Below, piece after piece: positions 16,329-24,788 of a DNA stretch of 51,416 nucleotides. A program made the position numbers and the translations under genes. Within the stretch, counting starts at the first letter, position 1. Every line of letters begins with the position of its first letter. The notes beneath the pieces were generated by a model, which had not been told where the DNA came from, did not search any database, and was given only the letters and a program-made list of their open reading frames with translations. This stretch comes from Nonomuraea sp. MG754425 (GTDB taxonomy: Bacteria; Actinomycetota; Actinomycetes; Streptosporangiales; Streptosporangiaceae): positions 1 to 51,416 of the forward strand of contig NZ_SSXE01000048.1 of the NCBI RefSeq assembly GCF_021699195.1, in the 5' to 3' direction.

Positions 16329-17483
16329 ATGCCCATCGTGGCGCCGGCCCGGCCCGGCGCCGCCCTCCCGGGGCGGGCCCTCGCCCCCGACCTGGCGCGC
16401 GGCGCGATGTTGCTGGCCATCGCGTTCGCGCACGCGCCGCTGTTCGTCACCGACGTCCACCGCGGCCCCGCCGTGCTCAACGTGATCACCGACGTCTTCC
16501 ACTTCCTGTTCGTCAACAACCACGCGCGGCCGATGTTCGCCTTCCTGTTCGGCTACGCGCTGGTGCAGATGCTCGACCGGCAGCTCGCCCGCTCCGGCGG
16601 CGACTGGGTCGGCGCCCGCAAGCTGCTGCGCCGGCGCGGATGGTGGCTGGTGGCCTTCGGCCTCGTGCACACGGCGCTGCTGGTCTCGATCGACATCCTC
16701 GCCATGTACGGGCTCGCCTCCGTGCTGCTGGCCGGCCTGCTACGGCGCAAGGACACGACCCTGCTGTGGACCGCCGGGCTCACCCTGGTGCCCGCCACCG
16801 CCATGGTCGGGATCGGCATGTGGTTCCCGATGTCGCAGGGCATCTCCACGTTCACGGCGGGCAGCAACGCCGCGGGCGACGCGGACTTCTGGACGATGCT
16901 CGTCGAACGGCTGCTCGTGTGGCCCTTCGGCCTGGTCGTCGGCGGCCTCTCGGTCGTCCCCGGCGTGGTGCTGGGCATGTGGGCGGCGCGCCGCCGCTAC
17001 CTGGAGGAGCCCGTACGGCACCGCGGCCTGCTGCTGCGCGCCGCCGTCGGCACCACCGCCGTGTCCGTGGCCGGCTCGGTCCCCGCGGCGCTCATCCAGG
17101 CCGGGCTGTGGACCGCTCCGTCCCCGGCCGCGCTCTGGACGGCCGTGCTGCTCCAGCCCCTCACCGGATACGCCGGCGGCATCGGCCTGGCGGCCCTGAT
17201 CGCCCTCGTCGCGATCCGCGCCGGGCGGCGGCGCAGCCGGCTCACCACGATGGTCGAGGCCCTCGGGCAGCGCTCGATGAGCCTGTACCTCTTCCAGTCC
17301 ATCGCGTTCGTCCTGGTCTTCTTCCCGTACGGGCTGGGCCTGCAGGACCACCTGGGCCTGTTCGGCGCCACGCTCGTCGCGGCGGGCACCTGGGGAATCT
17401 CGCTGCTGCTCGCCGACCTCATGCGCCGCGTCGGCTACCGCGGCCCGGCCGAGATCCTGCTGCGCCGCCTCGCCTACCGCTGA
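16329..17483 (+). CDS. DUF418 polytopic membrane protein
   Basis: About ten predicted membrane helices in 384 aa, starting with ALAPDLARGAMLLAIAFAHAPLFV and including FHFLFVNNHARPMFAFLFGYALVQML, the characteristic segment of DUF418/acyltransferase-3-like membrane proteins; EALGQRSMSLYLFQSI is the C-terminal signature. DUF418 proteins are possible transporters or membrane acyltransferases; function is unproven. AGGAGGAG at 16313-16320 sets ATG 16329 as the start rather than the ATG at 16305. It follows the GPP34 gene closely and overlaps the convergent response-regulator gene by 10 bp (17474-17483). Confidence 0.88.
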   Translation: MPIVAPARPGAALPGRALAPDLARGAMLLAIAFAHAPLFVTDVHRGPAVLNVITDVFHFLFVNNHARPMFAFLFGYALVQMLDRQLARSGGDWVGARKLLRRRGWWLVAFGLVHTALLVSIDILAMYGLASVLLAGLLRRKDTTLLWTAGLTLVPATAMVGIGMWFPMSQGISTFTAGSNAAGDADFWTMLVERLLVWPFGLVVGGLSVVPGVVLGMWAARRRYLEEPVRHRGLLLRAAVGTTAVSVAGSVPAALIQAGLWTAPSPAALWTAVLLQPLTGYAGGIGLAALIALVAIRAGRRRSRLTTMVEALGQRSMSLYLFQSIAFVLVFFPYGLGLQDHLGLFGATLVAAGTWGISLLLADLMRRVGYRGPAEILLRRLAYR

Positions 17484-18160
17484 TCGGGCGGCTCCGGCCC
17501 CAGGTAGGCCAGCACCGCGGCCACCCTCCTGTGCACGTCACCGCTGTTCTCCAGGCCGAGCTTGGTGAAGATGGCGTTCACGTTCTTCTCCACCGACGAG
17601 ATCGACAGGTGCAGGGCGCGGGCGATGGCGGAGTTCGTCCGGCCGTGGGCCATCTCGCGCAGCACGTCCCGCTCGCGGGCGGTCAGGGCCTCCTGCTGGC
17701 CCCGTACGTCACGCCTGGCCAGCAGGCCCTCGACCACCTTCGGGTCGATGACCGAGCCGCCGGAGGCGACCGCCCTGATCGCCCCGAGCAGCTCGTCGAG
17801 GTCCCCGACCCGGTCCTTGAGCAGGTAGGCGAACCCCTCGGTGCCGTGCTTGAACAGCTCGAACGCGAACAGCGCGTCCGAGAACTGCGACAGCACCACC
17901 ACCCCGACCCCGGGATGCGCGGAACGGATCCGGTGGGCCGCGTCGATGCCCTCGAAGCCCGCCCGCCACCGCCCTCCGGGCATCCGGATGTCGGTGATCA
18001 CGACGTCGGGGCGCAGCCGGCGTACGGCGTCGAGCAGCTCGTCGGCGTCGCCCACCGCGCCCACGACCGTCACCTCGCCGGACGTCTCCAGCAACCGCCG
18101 GGTGCCCTCGCGCACCAGGTAGTGATCGTCGGCCACCACCGTGCGGATCGTCTCAGGCAT
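17474..18160 (-). CDS. NarL/LuxR-family response regulator
   Basis: Receiver domain with acidic pocket ADDHYLVREG, phosphoacceptor D57 in DVVITDIRMP, switch residue in VVLSQFSD and KD at KDRVGDLDEL. A short insertion (GGRWRAGFEG) follows the phosphoacceptor. The C-terminal GerE HTH reads LTARERDVLREMAHGRTNSAIARALHLSISSVEKNVNAIFTKLGL. It is the partner of the kinase at 18153, with which it overlaps by 8 bp, and it converges on the DUF418 gene with a 10-bp overlap. Target genes are not visible here. Confidence 0.93.
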   Translation of the reverse strand: MPETIRTVVADDHYLVREGTRRLLETSGEVTVVGAVGDADELLDAVRRLRPDVVITDIRMPGGRWRAGFEGIDAAHRIRSAHPGVGVVVLSQFSDALFAFELFKHGTEGFAYLLKDRVGDLDELLGAIRAVASGGSVIDPKVVEGLLARRDVRGQQEALTARERDVLREMAHGRTNSAIARALHLSISSVEKNVNAIFTKLGLENSGDVHRRVAAVLAYLGPEPPDQR

Positions 18161-19883
18161 CGACCGGCACCCACGCGTTCACCCGTGTCCCCTCTCCCGG
18201 CCCGCTGTCCACCGTCAGGCTCCCGCCGAGCGCGTCGAGCCGGTCCGCGAGCGTGGCCAGCCCTCTCCTGGACGCCGTACGCGGCTCGAAGCCCCGGCCG
18301 TCGTCGGCGACCGTGGCCCGCAGGCGGCCGTCGTCGTGGGCCAGGCGCACCTCGATGGCCGTCGCGCCCGCGTGCTTGAGCGCGTTCGCCACGGTCTCGC
18401 TCACCGTGAAGTACATCGCACCCTCGACCTCGTCGGCGAACCGCCTGGCCCGCAGTGACGGGGGCGCGCTCACCGTCGTCCGCACGGGCAGGCGCGAGCA
18501 GCGCTCCTCCACGGCCTCCACCAGGCCGCCCTGGCTGAGCGAGGAGGGATGGATGCCGGCGGCCAGCTCGCGCAGGTCGGTGAGCGTCTGGCGGGCCTGC
18601 TCGCGCAGGTCGGCGAGGGTGTCCGGGCCCGCGCCGGTCGCCCTGGCCAGCTCCAGGCCCGCGATGAGGGCGACGAGTTGCTGCTGCACGCCGTCGTGGA
18701 TGTTGCGCTCGATGCGGCGGCGCTCGGCCTCCTGGGCGTTGACCAGGCGGGTGACCAGCCCGGCGCTCTGGATGGCCAGCCCGGCGGGCACGGCCAGGGC
18801 CCGCACCAGCCGGCGGTCCACGCGGGTCAGCGGGCCGCTCTGCTTGGGGCCGCACTCGATGCGCCCGCCGCGTACCGGCAGCTCCAGCACCGCGCGGTCG
18901 TCCTGCCTGCCGGAGACCACGCGGGTGCCGTCGTCGAGCGCCACGGCCGCCCAGCGCAGCTCCAGCCCGGTGCGCACCGCGGCGGCCAGCCGTCCGAGCT
19001 GCTCGACCGGTTCGGGGGTGTCCTCCAGCGCCGTGCCGAGGTCGGACAGCACCTCGTCCACCGTCGGCCGCAGGTCGAACACCAGGTGCAGGCGCGATCC
19101 GCGCAGGCCGACGCGCACGTCCAGCAGCCGGTGGCGGACGATCGCCACGGCGATGGCGGCGGGCAGCGCGGCCATCACCATCACGATCCCCAGGAACCCG
19201 GCCACGCCGGCCCGCGTCCCGCCGGCGACGAACGCCATCAGCAGCACCGCGCCCACCACGGTCGCCGCCGCGCCCGAGACCATCCAGGCGTACTGGCCGC
19301 GCTCGGGCGGGTCGGCGCGCCGCCAGCGGACGACGAGGCCGCAGAACACGACCACCGCCATGATCCACGTGACCAGTTGCCCGCCCCCCGCGACGAACGC
19401 CAGGACGAGATCGAAGCTCGTCGGCGGCCGGGTCCCCCGCGACGGCGACAGGCCGCCCAGCAGGAGCCCTCCCCCGTGCAGCACGACCGCCACGCCGGAG
19501 ATCCACGCCACGGCGCGCCACCGGCGCGACGGCAGCCGCCCGTCGGGGAACAGCAGGGGCACGAAGATCCAGGACAGGCCGTAGAACACCGTGAACAGGG
19601 CGGCGAGCGGGGCGCCGATGAGCGCGGGGACGCCCCGCATCGACAGCCCCACGCCGAGCGTGGCGAGCCCGAAGGACAGCGCGGTGGCCAGGAGCAGCCA
19701 GCCGTAGCGCAGCTCGGGCCGCCGGACGGCCAGCAGCAGGCCGAGCGCGGGCAGCGGCAGCGCGCAGACGATGAACGTCCACTGCGACGCGGGAGCGGGC
19801 AGGCCGCTCTCCAGGAGCGCGCCGATCACGACGCTGCCGGCGGCGATCGAGGCCAGCGACCCGGCCGGCAGCCTGGAACTCAT
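18153..19883 (-). CDS. NarL-type sensor histidine kinase (HisKA_3)
   Basis: The N-terminal ~250 residues hold about seven to eight membrane helices with very short outer loops, so the signal may be membrane-borne. A GAF-like region follows, then a HisKA_3 dimerisation helix EAERRRIERNIHDGVQQQLVALIAGLELA with phospho-acceptor H396. The HATPase segment shows ETVANALKHAGATAIEV (N box), ATVADDGRGFEP (G1) and RGLATLADRLDALGGSLTVDSGPGEGTRV (G2). ATP binding looks intact. Overlap with the downstream regulator implies coupled translation of the pair. Confidence 0.92.
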   Translation of the reverse strand: MSSRLPAGSLASIAAGSVVIGALLESGLPAPASQWTFIVCALPLPALGLLLAVRRPELRYGWLLLATALSFGLATLGVGLSMRGVPALIGAPLAALFTVFYGLSWIFVPLLFPDGRLPSRRWRAVAWISGVAVVLHGGGLLLGGLSPSRGTRPPTSFDLVLAFVAGGGQLVTWIMAVVVFCGLVVRWRRADPPERGQYAWMVSGAAATVVGAVLLMAFVAGGTRAGVAGFLGIVMVMAALPAAIAVAIVRHRLLDVRVGLRGSRLHLVFDLRPTVDEVLSDLGTALEDTPEPVEQLGRLAAAVRTGLELRWAAVALDDGTRVVSGRQDDRAVLELPVRGGRIECGPKQSGPLTRVDRRLVRALAVPAGLAIQSAGLVTRLVNAQEAERRRIERNIHDGVQQQLVALIAGLELARATGAGPDTLADLREQARQTLTDLRELAAGIHPSSLSQGGLVEAVEERCSRLPVRTTVSAPPSLRARRFADEVEGAMYFTVSETVANALKHAGATAIEVRLAHDDGRLRATVADDGRGFEPRTASRRGLATLADRLDALGGSLTVDSGPGEGTRVNAWVPVDA

Positions 19884-20048
19884 GGAGCCTCATCGTGACG
19901 AACGTTCGGGAGCGGCGTCTATGAGGTTATCCGCATATTTCGCGCGGCCGGCCTCACCAGCCGGGACGGCGGCCCGCACGGTGGTCACGGACCCGCCCGT
20001 CGCGGTTGGCTGGAGCTCCGAAGCCGATCCGTCGAATGGAGTCATCTC

Positions 20049-21401
20049 ATGCACACCCCGTCGAAGCCCGTCCGGGCCCTCGCGGCGGCCACGGCTGCGA
20101 TCGCCATGACGGCCTGCGTCACCCTGCCGGTCCCCGCCCAGGCCACGGCCGCTTCGGTGGCCGCCGCGCCCGAGATCCCCGACACCCCGGCGGGACGGCA
20201 GCTCGGCTGGCTGCTCGACGCGGTCAAGCGCACGCCGATCGCGGACGGCGAGCTGGGCCTGCACTTCAGCGCCGACTTCCTCAAGGCCATCCCGCCCGCG
20301 CAGGTCAACCAGGTGCTGGCGGCCTTCGCGGCGATGACGCTGGAGCGGCTGGTGTCGGCGCAGGACACGCAGCTCGTCGCCCGGGTCGTGGTGGCCGCCA
20401 AGCCGTACGAGCTCCTGCTGTCCGTGGACGGCGCGGGCCTGATCGCCGGCCTGCAGTTCCGCGAGCCGCTCCAGCCGCGCCCGGCCCCGAAGAGCTGGAC
20501 CGAGGTGGACGAGCGCCTGCGCGCGGCCACCCCGCAGGCCGGCTTCCTCGCCGCCGAGCTGGGCTCCGACGGCAGGTGCCGGCCCGTGCACACGCTCGCC
20601 GCCGGCGAGCCCCGCCCGCTCGGCTCCATGATCAAGCTGTACGTGCTGGGCGCGGTGGCCGAGCGTGTCAGGAGCGGCGCGCTCGGCTGGAACACCCAGC
20701 TCACGATCACCCCCGAGCTGAAGAGCCTGCCGACCGGCGAACTCCAGGACCGGCCCGACGGCAGCAAGGTGTCGGTGCTGGAGGCCGCCAAGCTGATGAT
20801 CTCCATCAGCGACAACACGGCCACCGACCTGCTGATCCACAAGGTGGGCCGCAAGGCGGTGGAACGCACGATGCGCGCCTGGGGCGTGAACGACAAGCGC
20901 AACGTGCCGCTCATGACGACCCGCGACCTGTTCGTGCTCAAGGGCGCCGACTACCCGCGCCACGCCAAGCGCTATCTGTCGCTGAACGACGCCAAGCAGC
21001 GCGTCTACCTGGAGAAGGTCACCGCCCGGGTGCCGCTGTCGAAGATCCAGGCGTGGCCCGAGCCGCGCGAGCTGGGCTCCGTGGAGTGGTACGCCTCACC
21101 GAACCAGATCTGCCGGGCCTACGCGGGGCTGGTGAAGCTGGGCGACCGCCGGATCGGCGAGATCATGTCGATCAACGACGCGGGCCTCGCCCTGGACCCG
21201 GCCGAGTGGCCGGTCCGGTGGTTCAAGGGCGGCTCGGAGCCCGGGGTGTCGGACCTGAGCTTCCTGGCGCGTACGGCGGCGGGCAAGGCGTACGTCGTCA
21301 CCACGATGGCGATCGACCCGACGGCCCCGATCCCGGACCAGACGCTGGTGGAACAACTCGCCATCGCCGCCGGCTCCTTCACCCTGGCCAAGAACCCCTG
21401 A
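20049..21401 (+). CDS. Cpe/LpqF (ORF12)-type serine hydrolase with beta-lactamase fold
   Basis: Secreted or lipid-anchored: signal MHTPSKPVRALAAATAAIAMTAC with a lipobox-like end (Cys23). The ~95-residue N-terminal NTF2-like domain (GRQLGWLLDAVKRTP...LKAIPPAQVNQVLAAF) is that of clavulanic-acid ORF12 and mycobacterial LpqF. It is followed by a class A beta-lactamase-type domain: SMIK with S193 and K196, SDN (S254-D255-N256), and FKGGSEPG (K393-G394-G395) where KTG is usual. The order of motifs is right but Gly replaces Thr in the KTG box. GGAG precedes ATG 20049 by about 8 nt. Substrate may be a peptide or ester rather than a beta-lactam. Confidence 0.85.
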   Translation: MHTPSKPVRALAAATAAIAMTACVTLPVPAQATAASVAAAPEIPDTPAGRQLGWLLDAVKRTPIADGELGLHFSADFLKAIPPAQVNQVLAAFAAMTLERLVSAQDTQLVARVVVAAKPYELLLSVDGAGLIAGLQFREPLQPRPAPKSWTEVDERLRAATPQAGFLAAELGSDGRCRPVHTLAAGEPRPLGSMIKLYVLGAVAERVRSGALGWNTQLTITPELKSLPTGELQDRPDGSKVSVLEAAKLMISISDNTATDLLIHKVGRKAVERTMRAWGVNDKRNVPLMTTRDLFVLKGADYPRHAKRYLSLNDAKQRVYLEKVTARVPLSKIQAWPEPRELGSVEWYASPNQICRAYAGLVKLGDRRIGEIMSINDAGLALDPAEWPVRWFKGGSEPGVSDLSFLARTAAGKAYVVTTMAIDPTAPIPDQTLVEQLAIAAGSFTLAKNP

Positions 21402-21416
21402 CCGAACCCCGTTCCG

Positions 21417-21461
21417 CTGCTTTTAGGAGTGCACTTCTTATAATTGCACTCCTAAAAGCAG
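21417..21461. promoter_or_regulatory. 17-bp perfect inverted repeat flanking a TATAAT box
   Basis: CTGCTTTTAGGAGTGCA (21417-21433) is exactly inverted at 21445-21461. The 11-nt spacer ends in a consensus -10 hexamer, TATAAT (21439-21444). The right arm ends 9 bp before the ATPase start at 21471. It is AT-rich compared with the surroundings and looks like an operator laid across a promoter. As RNA it could also form a 17-bp hairpin. Confidence 0.82.
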
Positions 21462-21470
21462 GGGGGACTC

Positions 21471-22940
21471 ATGAATCTGCCGAAGCCCACGGACATGTTC
21501 GACCGCACCTGGGAGTGGGCGCAGCTCACCAGGTTCGTCACCGACCAGGAGCCCGGGGCGAGCCTCGGCGTCGTGTCGGGACAGCGGCGGCAGGGCAAGA
21601 CGTTCCTGCTCGAAGCCGTGTGCGAGGCCACCGGCGGCTTCTACTACTCGGCGACGGAGGCCGTGCCCCGGCAGGAGGCACTACGGCAACTCGGCGAAGC
21701 GGTGGGACGCCATGCGGGCGCGCCGGGGACGGTGCGGTTCACGCACTGGGAGGAGGCCCTCGACGCCTTGCTCGCGCTCGGGGGTGAGCGTCCCGTCCCC
21801 GTGGTCATCGACGAGTTTCCCTACCTGGTGCACGGGGCGCCGGAGCTGCCCTCGCTGATCCAGCGGGCGCTGTCGCCCCGGCGCAGGGAGCGGGTGGAGT
21901 CGCGGGCGCGGATCCTGCTCTGCGGCTCGTCGATCTCGTTCATGGGCAACCTGCTGATGGGCAGTGCTCCGTTGCGCGGGCGCGCGTCACTGGAGCTGAT
22001 CGTGCCGACCTTCGACTACCGCGCCGCCCGCGAGTTCTGGAAGCTGGACGACCTACGGCTCGCCGCACTCGTCTACCTGGTCGTGGGCGGGACGCCGGCG
22101 TACCGGACCGAGTTCCTGCGCGGCGCCGCCCCCACCAGCCTGGAGGACTTCGACCGGTGGGTGATCGAGCACGTCCTCAGCCCGGCCAGCCCGCTCTTCA
22201 GGGAGGTGAGAGCGCTGCTCGCGGAGGATCCGACGCTCACGAACACCGGCCTGTACCACACGGTGCTCGCCGCCGTCGCCGAGGGGAACTGCACCCGGGG
22301 CTCCATCGCGAGCCGGATCGAGCGCAAGGCCACGGACATCTCCCACCATCTGACCGTGCTCGCCGGCGCGGGGCTGCTGACGGTCGAGCCGGACGCCTTC
22401 CGGCGCAACCGCTCCGCCTACCGCATCACCGAGCCGCTGGTCCGCTTCTACCACTCGGTCATGAGACCCGTCTACGCGCAGCTCGAACAGGTGCGACCGG
22501 GCCGGACCGAACGCCTGTGGACGGCCGCCCAGCCGCGTTTCCGCAGCGCCGTGACCGGGCCGGTCTTCGAGCACATCTGCAGGACCTGGGCGCACAGCAT
22601 GGCCGCCGACGAAACCCTCGGGGGCATGGCCATGCAGGTCCTGTCCGGCGTCGTCCATGACCCCGCCACCCGCGCCAACCACGAGGTTGACCTCGTCGCG
22701 CTGGACGCCGACGGCAGGGTCCTGGCCATCGGCGAGGCGAAGTGGGGCGACACGATGGGCCTGGCGCACCTCGAACGGATGGAGCGGATCGCGACGATCC
22801 TGCGGGAGCAGGGCCGGGCCCCGAACGCCATCACGCTGTTCAGCGGCGCCGGTTTCATGCCCGCGCTCCGGGAACGCGCCAGGAGGAGCGCGGGGCAGCT
22901 CCAGCTCGTGGATCTCGAACGCCTCTACCACGGGGAATGA
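21471..22940 (+). CDS. AAA-type ATPase with wHTH and DUF234 PD-(D/E)xK nuclease-like domain
   Basis: 489 aa of the ATPase_2/DUF234 family, best known from archaea. Domains in order: P-loop ATPase with Walker A GQRRQGKT (37-44) and Walker B VVIDEFPYL (D114, E115), a lid, a winged helix (about residues 281-315, TRGSIASRIERKATDISHHLTVLAGAGLL), and a C-terminal DUF234 module. The last shows a PD-(D/E)xK signature: E405-x-D407 in HEVDLVALD and E422-x-K424 in GEAKWG. Role unknown; such proteins are suspected of DNA processing, regulation or defence. The GGGGGG tract serves as ribosome site. A 17-bp perfect inverted repeat lies just upstream, and the protein's own HTH may bind it. Confidence 0.87.
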   Translation: MNLPKPTDMFDRTWEWAQLTRFVTDQEPGASLGVVSGQRRQGKTFLLEAVCEATGGFYYSATEAVPRQEALRQLGEAVGRHAGAPGTVRFTHWEEALDALLALGGERPVPVVIDEFPYLVHGAPELPSLIQRALSPRRRERVESRARILLCGSSISFMGNLLMGSAPLRGRASLELIVPTFDYRAAREFWKLDDLRLAALVYLVVGGTPAYRTEFLRGAAPTSLEDFDRWVIEHVLSPASPLFREVRALLAEDPTLTNTGLYHTVLAAVAEGNCTRGSIASRIERKATDISHHLTVLAGAGLLTVEPDAFRRNRSAYRITEPLVRFYHSVMRPVYAQLEQVRPGRTERLWTAAQPRFRSAVTGPVFEHICRTWAHSMAADETLGGMAMQVLSGVVHDPATRANHEVDLVALDADGRVLAIGEAKWGDTMGLAHLERMERIATILREQGRAPNAITLFSGAGFMPALRERARRSAGQLQLVDLERLYHGE

Positions 22941-22944
22941 CCCG

Positions 22945-22982
22945 CCGGACCTCTCCCCCGGCGCCGGAGTGGAGAGGTCCGG
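22945..22982. terminator. Bidirectional terminator hairpin
   Basis: CCGGACCTCTCC (22945-22956) pairs exactly with GGAGAGGTCCGG (22971-22982), a 12-bp stem with a 14-nt loop, lying between the convergent stops at 22940 and 22995. There is no T-tract. Confidence 0.7.
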
Positions 22983-22994
22983 GTGGTGGGGCCG

Positions 22995-23552
22995 TCAGGC
23001 CAGGGTGAGGCAGGCGATGCGGGGGCCGGCCTGGCCGGCCTGCGGGCCCGAGGTCGTGGTGGGCTGGGCGTGGATGACGAGGGAGCCGGGCAGCTTGGCA
23101 CGTTCCAGCGCCCAGTCGTTGCGGGCGCTGGCGCGTCCCGCGCCCTCGGTGTCGGTGGTGAAGTCGAGCCAGATCTCGCTGCCGGGGTCGATCCGGCCGG
23201 GATGGTGCTGGTAGTGGGAGCCCGCGTCGTCGGGACGGTCGCCGCACGGCTTGGCGTGCAGGTGGGCGCCGTAGTGGTGCTGGGGCAGCAGGCCCTCGAC
23301 GACGAGCGAGGTGCGGGTCTGGCCCTCGGACGACTCGACGCTCACGCTGGCCTGGGCGCCCTCGGGGGCGAGCTTGCGGTCGTAGGCGACGGCCGTGTCG
23401 GCGTCGGCGGCGAACTCGCCGGCGGCGTTGAGGTTGACCACCTCGCCGCGCGCCCCCTTGGCGTTCTGGACGTTGTCGATCGGGGCCGGAGGGCCCGCGC
23501 AGCCCCCGGCCATCGCGGTCAGGAAGACGAGCAGGACTGCGGGCACGCGCAT
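22995..23552 (-). CDS. sodC: Cu/Zn superoxide dismutase lipoprotein
   Basis: Exported Cu,Zn-SOD that dismutates superoxide outside the membrane. Signal MRVPAVLLVFLTAMAGGC with lipobox (Cys18). The mature protein has YGAHLHAKPCG (copper-site HLH), DDAGSHYQHHP (bridging/zinc-site His and Asp cluster) and PGSLVIHAQPTT (distal His). The GC...AC disulfide pair (PCG...IACLTL) is also present. 185 aa fits actinobacterial SodC. GGGAGG lies 6 nt before ATG 23552; 19 upstream in-frame residues are ignored. A GC hairpin at 23570-23596 separates it from the phhB gene. Confidence 0.92.
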   Translation of the reverse strand: MRVPAVLLVFLTAMAGGCAGPPAPIDNVQNAKGARGEVVNLNAAGEFAADADTAVAYDRKLAPEGAQASVSVESSEGQTRTSLVVEGLLPQHHYGAHLHAKPCGDRPDDAGSHYQHHPGRIDPGSEIWLDFTTDTEGAGRASARNDWALERAKLPGSLVIHAQPTTTSGPQAGQAGPRIACLTLA

Positions 23553-23569
23553 GGTGACCTCCCACGACG

Positions 23570-23596
23570 GGAGCCCCCTCCGGCTTCGGGGGCTCC
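23570..23596 (-). terminator. Hairpin between phhB and sodC
   Basis: GGAGCCCCC (23570-23578) and GGGGGCTCC (23588-23596) form a 9-bp stem with a 9-nt loop. On the minus strand it follows the phhB stop by about 43 nt and precedes the sodC ribosome site. It is a candidate terminator of the ngcEFG-phhB transcript. Confidence 0.5.
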
Positions 23597-23639
23597 GAGG
23601 GGACCCCACTTTAACGAGTGACCGGCCTGCTACGTACGG

Positions 23640-23924
23640 TCATTCGGCCTGGGCGCCGTGTTTTGCCGCGATGTCGTCGATCACGGCGGCCAGCGTGAAG
23701 TCGAGGTCGGTGAGGCCGCCCTTGTCGTGGGTGGTGAGGGCCAGGTGGAGGGTGCGCCACCGGATGTCGATGTCGGGATGATGGTTGGCCTCCTCCGCCC
23801 GGACCGCGATCTCGTCGACGATGCGGATGGCCGTGGGGAAGTCGGGCGCGGTGATCGTGCGCTTGATCTCGTCGCCCTCGCGCCGCCATCGGGGCAGGTC
23901 GCTGAGCTTGCTCTCGACGTCCAT
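23640..23924 (-). CDS. phhB: 4a-hydroxytetrahydrobiopterin dehydratase (PCD/DCoH)
   Basis: 94 aa matching pterin-4a-carbinolamine dehydratase, which recycles the pterin cofactor of aromatic amino acid hydroxylases. The signature EEANHHPDIDIRWRTLHLALTTHDKGGLTDLDF holds the catalytic His pair (HH) and the later His of THDKGG. ATG 23924 is 9 nt after the ngcG stop on the same strand, so it is probably at the end of the ABC operon. No pterin-dependent hydroxylase is nearby, so its real partner is unclear. Confidence 0.93.
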   Translation of the reverse strand: MDVESKLSDLPRWRREGDEIKRTITAPDFPTAIRIVDEIAVRAEEANHHPDIDIRWRTLHLALTTHDKGGLTDLDFTLAAVIDDIAAKHGAQAE

Positions 23925-23933
23925 GCGGCCACG

Positions 23934-24788
23934 TTACTTCAGGGCGCCCGCGCCGAGGCCGGACTGGATCTGCCGCTGGAAGACGATGTACACGATCATG
24001 ACCGGGAGGATGGTGATGGACAGGGCGGCGAACAGGCCGGGCCAGTCCGCCTCGTAGCCGGCCAGCGTGGAGATGCGGGCGATGCCCTGGGTGAGCACCC
24101 ACTTGTCCGGCGCGCCGGCGAGCAGGACGAGGGGCAGGAGGTACTGGTTCCACTGGCCGAGCACGTTGAAGATGGTGATGCTGATCAGGCCCGGCCGGGC
24201 CATGGGCACCATGATCTGGAGGAACGTGCGGGTGTGCGAGGCGCCGTCGATCCGGGCGGCCTCGGCCACGGCCTCCGGCAGCGTCCGGAAGAAGGCCGCC
24301 AGGAAGAACACCGTGAACGGCAGCGAGTAGGCGATGTAGACCAGCACGAGGCCGACGTGGCTGTTGAGCAGCCCGACCTGTTTGACCACGAAGAACAGCG
24401 GTCCGAGCGCCAGGAACACCGGGAAGGCCAGCCCGGCCACGAAGTAGTAGTAGAGCAGCCTGCTGCCGGCGAACCGGTAGCGCGCCAGCACGTACGCCGC
24501 CATCGACCCGAACACCATGGTGCCCGCCGTGCCGAGGACCACCACGACGACGGTGTTCAGCATGTACAGCCCGATGTGCGCCGTGTCCCAGGCCCGGCCC
24601 CACGCGTCGAGGCGCAGCGCGCCGGGCAGCCGCAGCGGGTCGCCGAAGATCTCGGTGTTGCTCTTGAACGAGGCCAGGAACGTCCACAGCAGCGGGGCGA
24701 CGATCAGCAGCGCCCAGACGGCCAGCGCCACGTGGGAGAGCCCGCCGAGCACGCCGAGCGGCGGCCGGTCCGTTTTCCGCGTGCCCAT
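23934..24788 (-). CDS. ngcG: Carbohydrate ABC transporter permease (NgcG/MalG type)
   Basis: Six membrane helices over 284 aa, with the EAA loop EAARIDGASHTRTFLQIMVPMARPGLISI (consensus EAA---G-----------P) that docks the ATPase. SFKSNTEIFGDPLRLP after helix 1 is typical of the MalG group. It begins exactly where the other permease gene stops (24788/24789), so the two are cotranscribed. Naming as NgcG rests on the neighbouring NgcE-like binding protein. Together they would import GlcNAc or chitobiose. Confidence 0.85.
   Translation of the reverse strand: MGTRKTDRPPLGVLGGLSHVALAVWALLIVAPLLWTFLASFKSNTEIFGDPLRLPGALRLDAWGRAWDTAHIGLYMLNTVVVVVLGTAGTMVFGSMAAYVLARYRFAGSRLLYYYFVAGLAFPVFLALGPLFFVVKQVGLLNSHVGLVLVYIAYSLPFTVFFLAAFFRTLPEAVAEAARIDGASHTRTFLQIMVPMARPGLISITIFNVLGQWNQYLLPLVLLAGAPDKWVLTQGIARISTLAGYEADWPGLFAALSITILPVMIVYIVFQRQIQSGLGAGALK

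Noticed and set aside
18070..19893. Long minus-strand frame in a second register over the histidine kinase
   Set aside because: It is Arg/Gly/Ala-rich and has none of the HisKA_3 or HATPase motifs, which are found in the frame reported.
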